Shown here one piece after another: positions 44,649 to 53,521 of a DNA stretch of 64,000 nucleotides. This stretch comes from Phycisphaera sp. Its GTDB lineage: Bacteria; Planctomycetota; Phycisphaerae; Phycisphaerales; UBA1924. Location of the stretch: contig JACKGZ010000007.1 of assembly GCA_020639255.1 (NCBI GenBank), positions 128,645 through 192,644 on the forward strand, given 5' to 3'. The notes beneath the pieces are model-generated. The model was not told the origin of the DNA. It made no database searches and was given only the letters and a program-made list of their open reading frames with translations. A program made the position numbers and the translations under genes. Position 1 is the stretch's first letter; each line of letters begins with the position of its first letter.

Positions 44649-45269
44649 TTACCCGCCAAACAACAGCGCCTGCTCGACGCGGCTGCGCTCGCGGTCGAAG
44701 AACACGCGCCACTCGTTGTCCGACTCGAGCAGAAGCGCCGTGCGGAGCATGTCTGAGTACTCGGGCGTCGCGCGAGCGAGCTGGTGCAGGGCGGCCGCCT
44801 TGCCGCGGATTGCCGGCAGCCACCGCGGGTCGATCGCGAGCGCCTCGTTGAAGTGTTCGAGCGAATCCTCGGCGTACTTGGCCTCGAGGTAGAGGCGGCC
44901 CATGCTCGTGTGCGGCTCGGGGCGGTCGGGCTCGAGATCGATCGCACGGAGGAACGCCGCCCGCGCGTCCACGTAGTTCTTCTGCGCCATCAGCACGTTG
45001 CCGAGGTTGTTCCACGCGCCAGTCTGGCTCGGGTAGATCTGCAGCGACTCGCGGTAGAGCTTGTCGGCCTGCTCGAAGCTGCCCCTGCGGTACGCCTCGT
45101 CGGCCTGGCTCGTGAGCGAGCGGGCACGGTTGATATCGCCCGAGGCCACGGGCGTGGGCCCGGAAGACCCGCGCGAGCCGCCGGTGTTCTGGCACCCGCC
45201 CGCAAGCACCATGCTCATTCCGACCACAGCCAGAAGCCCGATACGTCCGGAAAGCCGATTCGTGCTCAC
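44649..45269 (-). CDS. TPR-repeat lipoprotein of the secretion operon
   Basis: 206 residues. The signal peptide ends at a lipobox (LAGGC). Three or four tetratricopeptide repeats follow ('AWNNLGNVLMAQKNYVDARAAFLRAIDLEPD', 'PHTSMGRLYLEAKYAEDSLEHFNEALAIDPR'). It resembles PilF/PilW pilotins that assemble the outer-membrane secretin. The GTG start overlaps the stop of the gene before it (GTGA). Last gene of the operon, before a strong terminator. A pilotin role is inferred from context. Confidence 0.85.
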   Translation of the reverse strand: MSTNRLSGRIGLLAVVGMSMVLAGGCQNTGGSRGSSGPTPVASGDINRARSLTSQADEAYRRGSFEQADKLYRESLQIYPSQTGAWNNLGNVLMAQKNYVDARAAFLRAIDLEPDRPEPHTSMGRLYLEAKYAEDSLEHFNEALAIDPRWLPAIRGKAAALHQLARATPEYSDMLRTALLLESDNEWRVFFDRERSRVEQALLFGG

Positions 45270-45829
45270 TGCTTCTTCTCCAAACGCGAGAACTGCACCG
45301 TCACATCCCAGCCCCGTTTGTTCGACGGAGCCCTGAAATCCATGCTGTAGACCCGCATCCCGTCGACATCCTGCTCGACGCCGCTGGCCCAGCGCAGGAC
45401 GTCCACCGCGGACACGCCCTTGATCTCTTTGAACCGAAAGATTCTTCGGTGAGATTCGCCCGAGTCTGATTCGCTGCGCTCCGAATCGTAATTCGGGTCG
45501 GGAAACTCTGCGTTCTGTGCGGCCCGTTCCAGCAAGGCTACCGGACTTACAAGCCGATCCCAGACCTGCACCCCGCCCTGGGCCGCCTCGGGCGACCGCA
45601 GGCTCCGGAGCTCGTCCAGCTGCGCCTGGACCCTGTCCTGAGAGAGCTGCGCCGACCGGAGCGACCGGAGCGAACCCTGCCGGCCCATCCACCCGAGCCC
45701 CGCGTACACACCCGCGGCAAGCAGCACGAGCACAGCCAGCACCACGATCGAGCGAGGGCTGTTGCGCCGCTCGGCCGCGCCGGCCTGACGCATCATCGCC
45801 AGCCTGTCCTGATCGCTGAGCCGCGTCAT
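45266..45829 (-). CDS. GspM-like inner membrane protein
   Basis: 187 residues: a cytoplasmic N-terminal segment, one membrane helix (about residues 28-47, SIVVLAVLVLLAAGVYAGLGW), a coiled-coil-like stretch ('SLRSLRSAQLSQDRVQAQLDELRSL') and a small ferredoxin-like periplasmic domain ('VSAVDVLRWASGVEQDVDGMRVYSMDFR'). The layout and position after the GspL-like gene match GspM/PilO, an assembly-platform subunit. Sequence similarity is too low to be certain. ATGA overlap with the preceding gene. Confidence 0.65.
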   Translation of the reverse strand: MTRLSDQDRLAMMRQAGAAERRNSPRSIVVLAVLVLLAAGVYAGLGWMGRQGSLRSLRSAQLSQDRVQAQLDELRSLRSPEAAQGGVQVWDRLVSPVALLERAAQNAEFPDPNYDSERSESDSGESHRRIFRFKEIKGVSAVDVLRWASGVEQDVDGMRVYSMDFRAPSNKRGWDVTVQFSRLEKKQ

Positions 45830-47415
45830 GATCCGGGCTCCTGATTCGGTGCGTCCACCCAGTACCCCGTGATGCTTACGCGTGTTTTGCCGCCCGCGCC
45901 CGAACGCATCGAACCCCGACTCCACTGAACAAAGCCGTCCATCGCGCCGTTGAGAATCGTCGGCGCCGTTTCTGCCTGTTCGGTCGTGTCTGTGATCAGG
46001 TCGAGCTGCAGCGCAGGCTGATCGATCACGAGCCGATTGATCTCGACACCGCTCATCGCACTGCCGACAACGAACTGCACGTCATCGATCGCCTGCAACA
46101 CCGGGTGCACCTCGCGGAGCGAGGCCATCGCGCTGCGATTCTGCTGCGCCTCACCCAGCATCGACTGCAGCGACATCTCGGGGTACATCTGGTCCGCCTG
46201 GCCGCCGAGTTCGCTGAGGATGAGCGCCCGCGTCTCGTTTCGGATCGTGATCGCCTGCTTGTCGGCGTCGCCCGAGGTCGAGCGGAGCCGATAGCCCGCG
46301 ATCCCAAGAGCGACAGCGCCGAGCGCGATCGCGCCGGCCATCCACCGGTACATCGCGCGGTGCGTTCGCCCGGGCCTGCCCGCAAGAGCTGCTACCGCGC
46401 CGGCTTTGGCATGGTCACGCCGGAGCTTCCCGCCCGGTGTGCGCTCACCCAGACGCGAGAGCGTCGTGTAGATTGCGTCGTCCACGCGCAGCAGGTCGAC
46501 CGCCGCCCCGGGCCAGACGCCCGTCACGGCCTCGCCGAACGCACCAACACCCGCCGGCGAGCCCTGCGACTCGTCGATCAGGCAGATCACCCGCCTGGGC
46601 GAGCGTCCGAGCTGCGCGGTCCAGGCGAGCCAGTCGACCGCGAGGCGGCCGGCGCCGAAGTTCCGCGCCGCGTCATCTCCCGAGAGCGCACCATCCTCGA
46701 GCAGCGACGAGCCCGCGGCCACGAGCGAGCCCTCGCTCGACCACGTCCACTGCACGCGACCCGTCTCTTCGATGAGCACGACCGCGGTGTCGACCTTGGC
46801 GCTCGAGACGAGCGGGTCGTCCGAATCCACGCGCTCACCCGACGGATCCCACGCCAGCGCCATCGCCTGCCAGAACGTCACCACGCGCCCGACGTCGATC
46901 CGCCGCTCATCGAGCGCATCGAGAAGCAACTTGACCGGCAGATCGCTCACGCCGATCACAGCCGCGCGTCGGCTCTCGGTCTCCGTCTTCTTGCGCACGG
47001 CCAGACCCGTCGAGCCGTTGCGCTGCACGCCGATCGGCTGCAGGCTCGAACCCCCGGTCGGGACGAGCGCCTCGACCGTGCCCATCGATTCGAGCGAGGG
47101 CGTCGTTGCCCACTCGCCCCAGGCGCCGGCGGGCTTCTGACGGACCGCGGCTCGCACGACGGACTCATCTTCGCTCGGTACATCAAGCCACGAGCACACC
47201 GAGCCGCGCGGATCCAGGCACATGAGCCGGATCCCGCTGCCCGTGTGCGCGTCGAGTCGGCTCCGCAGCCACTCGGCCGCGAACTTCACCGCCTGCACAG
47301 GCGTGGCCTCACCCGGCACGCTGTAGCGTTCCTCGCCCGACTCGCCGATCAGGCGCAGGCCCGTGAGCACCTGCCCGCTCGGGTCTCTCTCGACATAGAC
47401 AAAGGGGCTGCTCAA
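45826..47415 (-). CDS. GspL/PilM-like assembly platform protein
   Basis: 529 residues: a large N-terminal cytoplasmic domain (~350 residues, expected actin-like fold), one membrane helix near residue 355-375 ('WMAGAIALGAVALGIAGY') and a ~150-residue periplasmic domain. This is the GspL plan, in which the cytoplasmic part holds the secretion ATPase. The start is TTG 47415, overlapping the previous stop (TTGA), so the order of the operon supports it. Sequence identity to GspL is low; the call rests on topology and neighbours. Confidence 0.65.
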   Translation of the reverse strand: MSSPFVYVERDPSGQVLTGLRLIGESGEERYSVPGEATPVQAVKFAAEWLRSRLDAHTGSGIRLMCLDPRGSVCSWLDVPSEDESVVRAAVRQKPAGAWGEWATTPSLESMGTVEALVPTGGSSLQPIGVQRNGSTGLAVRKKTETESRRAAVIGVSDLPVKLLLDALDERRIDVGRVVTFWQAMALAWDPSGERVDSDDPLVSSAKVDTAVVLIEETGRVQWTWSSEGSLVAAGSSLLEDGALSGDDAARNFGAGRLAVDWLAWTAQLGRSPRRVICLIDESQGSPAGVGAFGEAVTGVWPGAAVDLLRVDDAIYTTLSRLGERTPGGKLRRDHAKAGAVAALAGRPGRTHRAMYRWMAGAIALGAVALGIAGYRLRSTSGDADKQAITIRNETRALILSELGGQADQMYPEMSLQSMLGEAQQNRSAMASLREVHPVLQAIDDVQFVVGSAMSGVEINRLVIDQPALQLDLITDTTEQAETAPTILNGAMDGFVQWSRGSMRSGAGGKTRVSITGYWVDAPNQEPGS

Positions 47416-48128
47416 CGGTCGATGCCCTCGCGCTCACGCTGACGACGCAGGAACTCGGCCCGGCGTTTGTCGATATCCGGGTTGTTCTCGAACTCCTCAC
47501 GCTGCATCACGCGAGAATCGGCCGGGGTCAGCTGACGCCCGGGCACGTTCAGGCCGCCGTTGCCGATCGGCTGAGCGGTCGGAGAGCTCACCGAGACCAG
47601 CGTCTCGGTCGGCTTGGCGAGCGTGATCTGCTCGCGCATCCCCTCACGCTCGATCTCGATCTTGCCCGGCTCAACCGAGACAACTGTGGCGTCGTACTCG
47701 GGCAGGTATGTGCCCTGCTTGAGCATCCGCTGCGTGCCGTTGATGCTCACAAACGCGAAGTTCGTCTTGGGCTCGAACACGCCGCCCAGGTACATCCAGC
47801 CGCGCGTCTCGGGGGTCACTGGGTCTGGTTTGGGAATCTCGGCGAATTCAGTGTCCGTCTCATCGGTCTTCGTTTCGATGATCGTCTTTCCGGCCTTGTT
47901 GAGCCCATCACCGCTCATATCGGCGTCGAACTCGTAGCGTGAGTTCGACTTTGCGTTATTCGTGGGCTCCTCGCCGCCGAAGACCGGGGACTGGTTCGCC
48001 GGCGCGGGTCTGTCGGGCAGGCCCGGCTTGAACATCACCGCGCCGGCGGCCAGTGCGACCATGCACAGACCCGCGACCTGCGCGATCCGCATCTTCCTCG
48101 TTGCCGATGATTTGCTCGTGGCGCTCAC
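47412..48128 (-). CDS. GspC/PilP-like periplasmic linker protein
   Basis: 238 residues from GTG 48128, which has GAGGAG 9-14 bases upstream. One N-terminal membrane helix (about residues 18-36, AQVAGLCMVALAAGAVMF), a flexible Pro/Asn-rich section, then an HR-type beta domain ('YLGGVFEPKTNFAFVSINGTQRMLKQGTYLPEYDATVVSVEPGKIEIEREG'). Such domains in GspC and PilP bind the secretin. Position in the operon supports this. Confidence 0.68.
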   Translation of the reverse strand: MSATSKSSATRKMRIAQVAGLCMVALAAGAVMFKPGLPDRPAPANQSPVFGGEEPTNNAKSNSRYEFDADMSGDGLNKAGKTIIETKTDETDTEFAEIPKPDPVTPETRGWMYLGGVFEPKTNFAFVSINGTQRMLKQGTYLPEYDATVVSVEPGKIEIEREGMREQITLAKPTETLVSVSSPTAQPIGNGGLNVPGRQLTPADSRVMQREEFENNPDIDKRRAEFLRRQREREGIDR

Positions 48129-48139
48129 GCCCGATCTCC

Positions 48140-49027
48140 TCACTGCTGCCCCAGGCCCGGAATGGGAGTGTAGCCGACGCCCTCGTCCAGCTTTCGCCAC
48201 TCCAAAAACCACGCGCTCGGGTGCTCGCTGCCGGTCAGCAGCGGGCTTGTCGTTTCTTCTCGCGGGATGAAGATCATCGCCTCATACCGCCCGATGACCT
48301 CGTCGCGTCCCCCGGCGCCGGGGCCTGTGAGTTCGACGCGGGCGCGCCAGAGCGCGGGCAGCGTCGTCCACAGGGCCGCCAGCTGAGTCTGCTGGTTGTC
48401 CGGGATCTCCAGATCGCGGGCCATGCTGATGAGCGTCGGGCGATCGATCGCTTCGGATTCCTCCCGGCGCCGGATAAGTTGGTTGGTGTACTCCTCGGCG
48501 AGCTGGTCGTTCATCAGGACCGCCCGCGTCATCGCGCGGATCACTTCGGCCGGTGCGTCATACAGACTGACCGCGATCGGGCCCGACTGCCGACCCAGCA
48601 GCGTCGCCCGCGCGCCGAGGTTCTCCGCAGTCCGCTGCACGACCTCTCGCTGCAGCTTGGGCGAGAGCACCGTGCCCGCCGCCTGCGAGACATCCACGCC
48701 CTCGGGATCGATGACGGGCGAGCCCTGCGCCGGGAGCAGCCGAACAATGAGCCGACGCCCGCCGCTGTAGTCGAGCGTGAAGGCCGTCCCGTCAGAGGCG
48801 AGCATGCTCTCGAAGTCCTGCTGCGCCGTGAACTGGAGCCAGACCGCCAGGATCTCGCGCACGCCGCGCTGGCGGTGCTCCTCGACGTACGAGTTCAGCT
48901 CATACTCCGCGTCGCTGCGCCGCACCGAGTTCCGGTTGAGCAGCACCGCGACCATGATGCTCGTCGTCAGCGCCAGCAGCACGACCAGCGGCATAACGAA
49001 CCCGCGGCGAATAGAGCGGGGCCTCAC
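48140..49027 (-). CDS. GspK-like minor pseudopilin
   Basis: 295 residues, the largest of the pseudopilins, as is GspK elsewhere. The N terminus (RRGFVMPLVVLLALTTSIMVAVLL) is a prepilin-type helix without the usual Glu at +5, which is the hallmark of GspK. The globular part has 'LYDAPAEVIRAM' as in the GspK core ('NvNtAp..vL.aL'). With GspI and GspJ it forms the tip of the pseudopilus. It overlaps gspJ by four bases. Confidence 0.78.
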   Translation of the reverse strand: MRPRSIRRGFVMPLVVLLALTTSIMVAVLLNRNSVRRSDAEYELNSYVEEHRQRGVREILAVWLQFTAQQDFESMLASDGTAFTLDYSGGRRLIVRLLPAQGSPVIDPEGVDVSQAAGTVLSPKLQREVVQRTAENLGARATLLGRQSGPIAVSLYDAPAEVIRAMTRAVLMNDQLAEEYTNQLIRRREESEAIDRPTLISMARDLEIPDNQQTQLAALWTTLPALWRARVELTGPGAGGRDEVIGRYEAMIFIPREETTSPLLTGSEHPSAWFLEWRKLDEGVGYTPIPGLGQQ

Positions 49028-49863
49028 GCGCCACCCCCTTCGCCTTCACCGTTGCCATCTAGACCCGAGTCATCGTCGGATTCGATCGCCTCATACTCCA
49101 CGCCGGGGATCCAGCCGAGCTCGAACATCCAGCTCGCATAGAGCCCGTCGATGGTTCTGACTTCGAGCTCGATGTACGCCGGGAACTGCCTCGCCTCGAC
49201 CGCGCGGATCTTGGCGACCTTGCCGCTGTCGATGAACGCCGACCAGCGGATCTCCGCTAAATGAGCGCACAGCCGCGTCGGTTCGGGGAGCGTCGTGATG
49301 TCGAACGATTCCTCGCTCGGCAGCCCCGCCGGCGGCAGCGGCACCCACCAGAGCTCATACGCCGTCCGCTCCTGGCTCGCCCGCAGCTCGAACGCGCCGC
49401 GGTACCCGAGCAGGTCGCCGAATGTCAGCACCGAGCTCTGCGCGATCGTTTCTTCGACTTCTTCGACTTCTTCGACCTCGTCGGGTCGGTAGGTGCCCAT
49501 CGGCAGGCGGTCGACGACGATCTCAAGCCTCGGCTTGCCGGTCTCGTCGCTCAGCTCGAAGTGGTGCGGCAGCCCGTCGATCGGATCGGGATACGGCACA
49601 TCGAGGATCGCCTCGAGCTGCTCGTCGGTCGCGTTAGGGATCGATTGGCGGATGATGTTGTTGGGCGCGGGTCGCAGACGGGTGAGCGCGCTCGACACGG
49701 CGACGCGCAGGTCGGCCAGCTCGCGCTGCTGCGTAGCTCTCGTCACGAGCGCCGACTCGGAGCTGCGCACGCCAGTCATCACGCCCAATGCCGCGGTCAG
49801 CACGAGGATGCCCACGACCATCGCGAGCATGGTTTCGAGCAGTGTGAAGCCGCGCGCTCTCAT
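49024..49863 (-). CDS. GspJ-like minor pseudopilin
   Basis: 279 residues. Prepilin motif ARGFTLLETMLAMVVGILVLTAALGVM, with Glu at mature +5. The Glu-rich 'VEEVEEVEETIAQSS' loop is low complexity. Placed after the GspI-like gene and before the GspK-like gene with 4-base overlaps on both sides, so GspJ is the best assignment; sequence similarity alone would only say pseudopilin. Confidence 0.75.
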   Translation of the reverse strand: MRARGFTLLETMLAMVVGILVLTAALGVMTGVRSSESALVTRATQQRELADLRVAVSSALTRLRPAPNNIIRQSIPNATDEQLEAILDVPYPDPIDGLPHHFELSDETGKPRLEIVVDRLPMGTYRPDEVEEVEEVEETIAQSSVLTFGDLLGYRGAFELRASQERTAYELWWVPLPPAGLPSEESFDITTLPEPTRLCAHLAEIRWSAFIDSGKVAKIRAVEARQFPAYIELEVRTIDGLYASWMFELGWIPGVEYEAIESDDDSGLDGNGEGEGGGA

Positions 49864-50444
49864 CGCCCGCCCTCTTCATCCGGCATCTCGAAGCCCGTGA
49901 GGTTCTGCATGAGTTCCGAGATGCGATCCGGGCTGGCAAGGGTTCGTTCAATGACGTCGTCGCCACGATAAGCGATCGGGTTGACGAGGCGGTTGAGGCG
50001 AACGCCGGGCGTCGAGCCGGGTGTGAGCGAGGCGTCGGTGCCGTCGTCCTGCCAGACGGTGACGCGGATCTCATCGAGCCTGACGAGCGCGTTGGGCACG
50101 GCTCCCTCACGCCCCGCGGTGACGCGCAGGTGCCGGTTGGGCTCCTCGATGCGGACGGTGTCCTCTTCGAGATCCCAGCGGTAGCTGTCGGGGCCGTAGT
50201 CGATCAGATCGGGCAGCTTCTTGATACTGGTTTTGTCGTCGAGGTAGGTGATGATGATGCGGTTGGCGACCTCGGCTGCCCCGAGCCGGACGGTGTCCTC
50301 GCGGTCCGAGGCGTACACGTAGCTGAGCACGCTGAAGATCGCCGAGGCGATGATCCCGAGCAACGCCGCCGCCAGCACCGCCTCGAGGAAGCTGAACCCA
50401 CGCCTGGTCCACCGGGCTCCGGGTTGTTGCTGTTTCGCGTGCAT
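49860..50444 (-). CDS. GspI/PilV-like minor pseudopilin
   Basis: 194 residues from ATG 50444. Prepilin motif RRGFSFLEAVLAAALLGIIASAIFSVLSYVYA, with Glu at +5 and cleavage before Phe. The globular part includes 'NRIIITYLDDKTSIKKLPDLIDYGPDSYRWDLEEDT'. Position between gspG and the GspJ-like gene suggests GspI or GspH. Confidence 0.75.
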   Translation of the reverse strand: MHAKQQQPGARWTRRGFSFLEAVLAAALLGIIASAIFSVLSYVYASDREDTVRLGAAEVANRIIITYLDDKTSIKKLPDLIDYGPDSYRWDLEEDTVRIEEPNRHLRVTAGREGAVPNALVRLDEIRVTVWQDDGTDASLTPGSTPGVRLNRLVNPIAYRGDDVIERTLASPDRISELMQNLTGFEMPDEEGGR

Positions 50445-50476
50445 GGCGCTGCGCTCCGCGCGGCCTCCCTCGTGGA

Positions 50477-50905
50477 TCAGTTCGCGGCCTTGCGCGCCAG
50501 CGCGACCCAGACGTCGATGTCGTCCTCGGTGCCCATCTGAGTGTCCGGCCCGCCGCTGATGAGCGTGAAGCCCTGCTCCTTGGGCGCGCCGTTGCGTCCG
50601 ACGGGGCTGTAGTAGAAGGGCTGGTCCCACGAATCGAGATCGGCACCCAACTGGAGCTGGCTCGTGCCGGTGATCAGCGTCGCCAGCGTGGGCGGGTACG
50701 AATTGTTCCGCGTCTGGTAGCTCTGCAGCGCATCCTTGATCGTTCTCATGCTCGACTTGGTGGCCTGGATCTTGGCGTCGTCGGCGCCACCGATCAGGTT
50801 CACCGCAGCGATCGCCATGAGCACGCCCATTATCGCGATCACGAGGGTGAGTTCGAGCAGCGAGAAGCCGCGGGCGTGCAGTCGGGTGTTGGTGTGAGTA
50901 TTCAT
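50477..50905 (-). CDS. gspG: GspG major pseudopilin
   Basis: 142 residues from ATG 50905, with GAGGAATG upstream. Prepilin motif ARGFSLLELTLVIAIMGVLMAIAAVNLIGGADDAK, then the GspG-specific C-terminal block: 'TIKDALQSYQTRNNSYPPTLATLI', 'SWDQPFYYSPVG' and the calcium-site-like 'SGGPDTQMGTEDDI'. It polymerises to form the pseudopilus that pushes substrates through the secretin. Confidence 0.88.
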   Translation of the reverse strand: MNTHTNTRLHARGFSLLELTLVIAIMGVLMAIAAVNLIGGADDAKIQATKSSMRTIKDALQSYQTRNNSYPPTLATLITGTSQLQLGADLDSWDQPFYYSPVGRNGAPKEQGFTLISGGPDTQMGTEDDIDVWVALARKAAN

Positions 50906-50982
50906 CTGGTCATTCCTCAAAGGGTCGTGGCCTTCGGTCTTCTCGTGAGCTACCCGGTTGCAATCGTGCCGTTGCAGCCCCG

Positions 50983-51026
50983 GTTGCCGGTGTTCGCCAA
51001 GAAAGTCTACGCACACGTCCGGCAAC
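50983..51026. promoter_or_regulatory. Inverted repeat between gspF and gspG
   Basis: GTTGCCGG (50983-50990) and CCGGCAAC (51019-51026) form a perfect 8-bp stem with a 28-base loop in the 180-base gap, the only sizeable gap in the operon. It may reduce read-through or protect the gspG message. No T tract on either strand. Confidence 0.4.
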
Positions 51027-51085
51027 ACCCCCGCCCACTCAGAAGAGCGCCGGGAACCGCCCCGGAGTTCGTCCGAGAAGGGGAT

Positions 51086-52309
51086 TCAGCTCGAAAAAGC
51101 GGTCCGCGAGAGCGAGAGCATCGGGGCCATGATCGCCAGAATCATGCTGCCGATCACGATGAAGATCGCGACAATGAGCAGGGGCTCCAGAACCGCCAGG
51201 AGCCGGCCCGAGAGACGTTCGACCAGTTCTGTGTGGTCGTCGGCGAGCGACTCGAACGCGCTGTCGAGGTTCCCTGCCCGGTCGGCCGCAATGAGTAGCC
51301 GCCGTGTGCCCATCGGGAGCGCCTCGATCTTGTCGATCAGCACCCGCAACACGCCCCCCTCGATGAGCGACTTGCGCAGCCCGTCGAGCTGGGCACGCAG
51401 CTTGGCGTGGTGGATGGTCTGGTTGGCAACGCCCAGGGCGTCGGCGAGCGGGACGCCGCCCGTCGCCAGGGCCGCCATCACGCTGAAGAACCGCGCCGAT
51501 TCCTGCGCGAGCGTGACGTCCTTGAGGACCGGGATCACGTGCGCCGCCTTGCGCGCACCGACGGCGATGTACTTCCGAAGAAGCACGATCGCCACGACGA
51601 CGGCAAGGATCGATCCCGCAATCACCAGCGGGTTGCCGCGGATGAACAGCCCGAGATCCGCCAGCATCCGCGTCGCGGCTGGGAGCTGTTTGTCCTTGCC
51701 CATCGCGCTCTGCATCGCCTCGGCGACCTGCGGCACCACGAAAACGAGCATGAACACGCCCACCATGATACTGATCGTCAGCACGATCAGCGGGTAGAAC
51801 ATGAGCGTCTGGGCTGTCTCTTTGATTTTCAGACGACGCCTGGCGTTCGAGGCGAGCTGGTTCGAGGCGCCGGCGAGGTCGCCCGTTTTCTCGGCGGCCG
51901 CGAAGACGGCGCTCGTCGCCGTATCGAACGTCTTGGTCTCAAGCGACGCCTGCGAGAAGCTCTTGCCCTGGCGGACCAGCTCGCGCAGACGCTCAACCCT
52001 GGGCTTGGCCTTGGGCGAGACGGCCGACGCGACCACCTCGAGTGTCTCGACCAACGGCACGCCGCGCGAGAGCAGCTGCGACAGCTGGGCCGTTGTCTCG
52101 GCCTGATCCTTGAGCGAGAGCGGCTTGTCCGACTGCCCCGCGAGCCAGGCCGGCACCCGCCACGAGCGGATCAGGACCAGCTTCTGCCCCGAGAGTTCCC
52201 GCGCCAGAACGCCCTCGTCGGAGGCCGAGCGCATGCCGAGCGTCTTCTTGCCGTCGATCCGGGCGGCGAGATAAAGGAAGGAATCGGGCTGGGTCGCGGC
52301 TGTGGGCAT
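51086..52309 (-). CDS. gspF: GspF-like inner membrane assembly platform protein
   Basis: 407 residues with two GspF cytoplasmic helical domains (about residues 70-190 and 275-395), each followed by membrane helices ('FYPLIVLTISIMVGVFMLVFVVPQV', 'LLIVAIFIVIGSMILAIMAPML'). Typical repeats: 'QLSQLLSRGVPLVETLEVVAS' and 'VMAALATGGVPLADALGVANQ'. It is the polytopic hub of type II secretion. It is the first gene of the operon visible here; no gspE ATPase or gspD secretin gene is present in the window. Confidence 0.92.
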   Translation of the reverse strand: MPTAATQPDSFLYLAARIDGKKTLGMRSASDEGVLARELSGQKLVLIRSWRVPAWLAGQSDKPLSLKDQAETTAQLSQLLSRGVPLVETLEVVASAVSPKAKPRVERLRELVRQGKSFSQASLETKTFDTATSAVFAAAEKTGDLAGASNQLASNARRRLKIKETAQTLMFYPLIVLTISIMVGVFMLVFVVPQVAEAMQSAMGKDKQLPAATRMLADLGLFIRGNPLVIAGSILAVVVAIVLLRKYIAVGARKAAHVIPVLKDVTLAQESARFFSVMAALATGGVPLADALGVANQTIHHAKLRAQLDGLRKSLIEGGVLRVLIDKIEALPMGTRRLLIAADRAGNLDSAFESLADDHTELVERLSGRLLAVLEPLLIVAIFIVIGSMILAIMAPMLSLSRTAFSS

Positions 52310-52480
52310 CTGGGGCAGAGTCTACGGGTGTCGCGGGTTCAATTCATTGATCTAGGCCCCTGCACACGGGACAATCAGCGTCGTATACAGCCCCGCCAGC
52401 CCCGGGCCGCAGCGCCCAGGAGATCCGCATTGATCCAGACCGAGCCCGCTTCCCCTTCGAAGGCCACCCCGACATCGACC

Positions 52481-53518
52481 ATGCGGTGCCTCGTCAAGCA
52501 CCACGCCGGGCCCGAGCTCGAACTCATGACCGATCGATCCATCCCCGAGCCGGGCCCCCGGGACGTGCGGATCAGGGTCACCAAGGCGGGTATCTGCGGC
52601 ACGGACCGCCACATCTGGGAATGGGACGAGTGGGCCGCCGGGCGCATCCCCGTCGGGATCGTGACAGGTCACGAGTTCGTCGGCGTGATCGACAAGATCG
52701 GCTCGGCCGTCACCAAGTACGAGCCGGGCCTCCGCGTCAGCGCCGAGGGCCACACCACCAAGGGCGTCGACTACAACTCCCGCACGGGCAACGCGCACAT
52801 CGCGACCGACACCCAGATCGTCGGCATCGACCGCGACGGGTGCTTTGCCGAGTACGTCGTTGTGCCCGAAGAAAACGTCTGGCCCGTTCACCCGAGCATC
52901 CCCGACAAGGTCGCGGCCGTGCTCGACCCGCTCGGCAACGCCGTGCACACGGTGATGGCCGCCGACGTGAGCGCCAAGAGCGTGCTCGTTTCGGGCACGG
53001 GCATCATCGGCCTCATGGCGGTGACGGTTGCCAAGGCCGCTGGCGCGAGCCGGATCTTCGCGACGGATATCAACCCGCCGAGGCTTGCGCTCGCCAAGAA
53101 GCTCGGAGCCGTCGAGGCCTACGACGCGCGCGAGGGCACGGGCTGGATCAAGGACATCAAGAAGCAGACCCGCGGCGAGGGTGTCGACGTCGTGCTCGAA
53201 ATGTCCGGCGCCTCGACCGCGATCGACCAATCCTTCCGCGCCCTGCGAGCGGGCGGCACCGCGGCCCTGCTCGGCCTGCCCGCCAAGCCTGTCACGTTCG
53301 ACTTCAACGAGAACATCATCTTCAAGGGCTGCACGGTCTTCGGCATCAACGGGCGCAAGATGTTCGAGACCTGGTACCAGATGGAGGAACTGCTCCTCTC
53401 GGGCCGCCTCCAGCTCGATGACATCATCACCCACCAGTTCCCGCTCGAGCAGTACAAGAAGGCCTTCGACACGATGATCACGGGCGAGGGCATCAAGGTC
53501 GTGCTCGATATCGCTTGA
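52481..53518 (+). CDS. tdh: Threonine 3-dehydrogenase-like zinc alcohol dehydrogenase
   Basis: 345 residues. Oxidises threonine to 2-amino-3-ketobutyrate with NAD, the substrate of Kbl encoded at 36343. Close to Tdh throughout: 'GICGTDRHIWEWDEW' (catalytic Cys39), GHEF (His64-Glu65), 'DGCFAEYVVVP', 'DPLGNAVHT', NAD site 'VSGTGIIGLMAVTVA', 'GREMFETWYQM'-like end. The four structural-zinc cysteines are all replaced (Lys94, Asp97, Ser100, Ala108). ATG 52481 has no clear ribosome binding site; TTG 52430 has AGGAG 7 bases upstream and would add 17 residues. Confidence 0.88.
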   Translation: MRCLVKHHAGPELELMTDRSIPEPGPRDVRIRVTKAGICGTDRHIWEWDEWAAGRIPVGIVTGHEFVGVIDKIGSAVTKYEPGLRVSAEGHTTKGVDYNSRTGNAHIATDTQIVGIDRDGCFAEYVVVPEENVWPVHPSIPDKVAAVLDPLGNAVHTVMAADVSAKSVLVSGTGIIGLMAVTVAKAAGASRIFATDINPPRLALAKKLGAVEAYDAREGTGWIKDIKKQTRGEGVDVVLEMSGASTAIDQSFRALRAGGTAALLGLPAKPVTFDFNENIIFKGCTVFGINGRKMFETWYQMEELLLSGRLQLDDIITHQFPLEQYKKAFDTMITGEGIKVVLDIA

Positions 53519-53521
53519 TGC

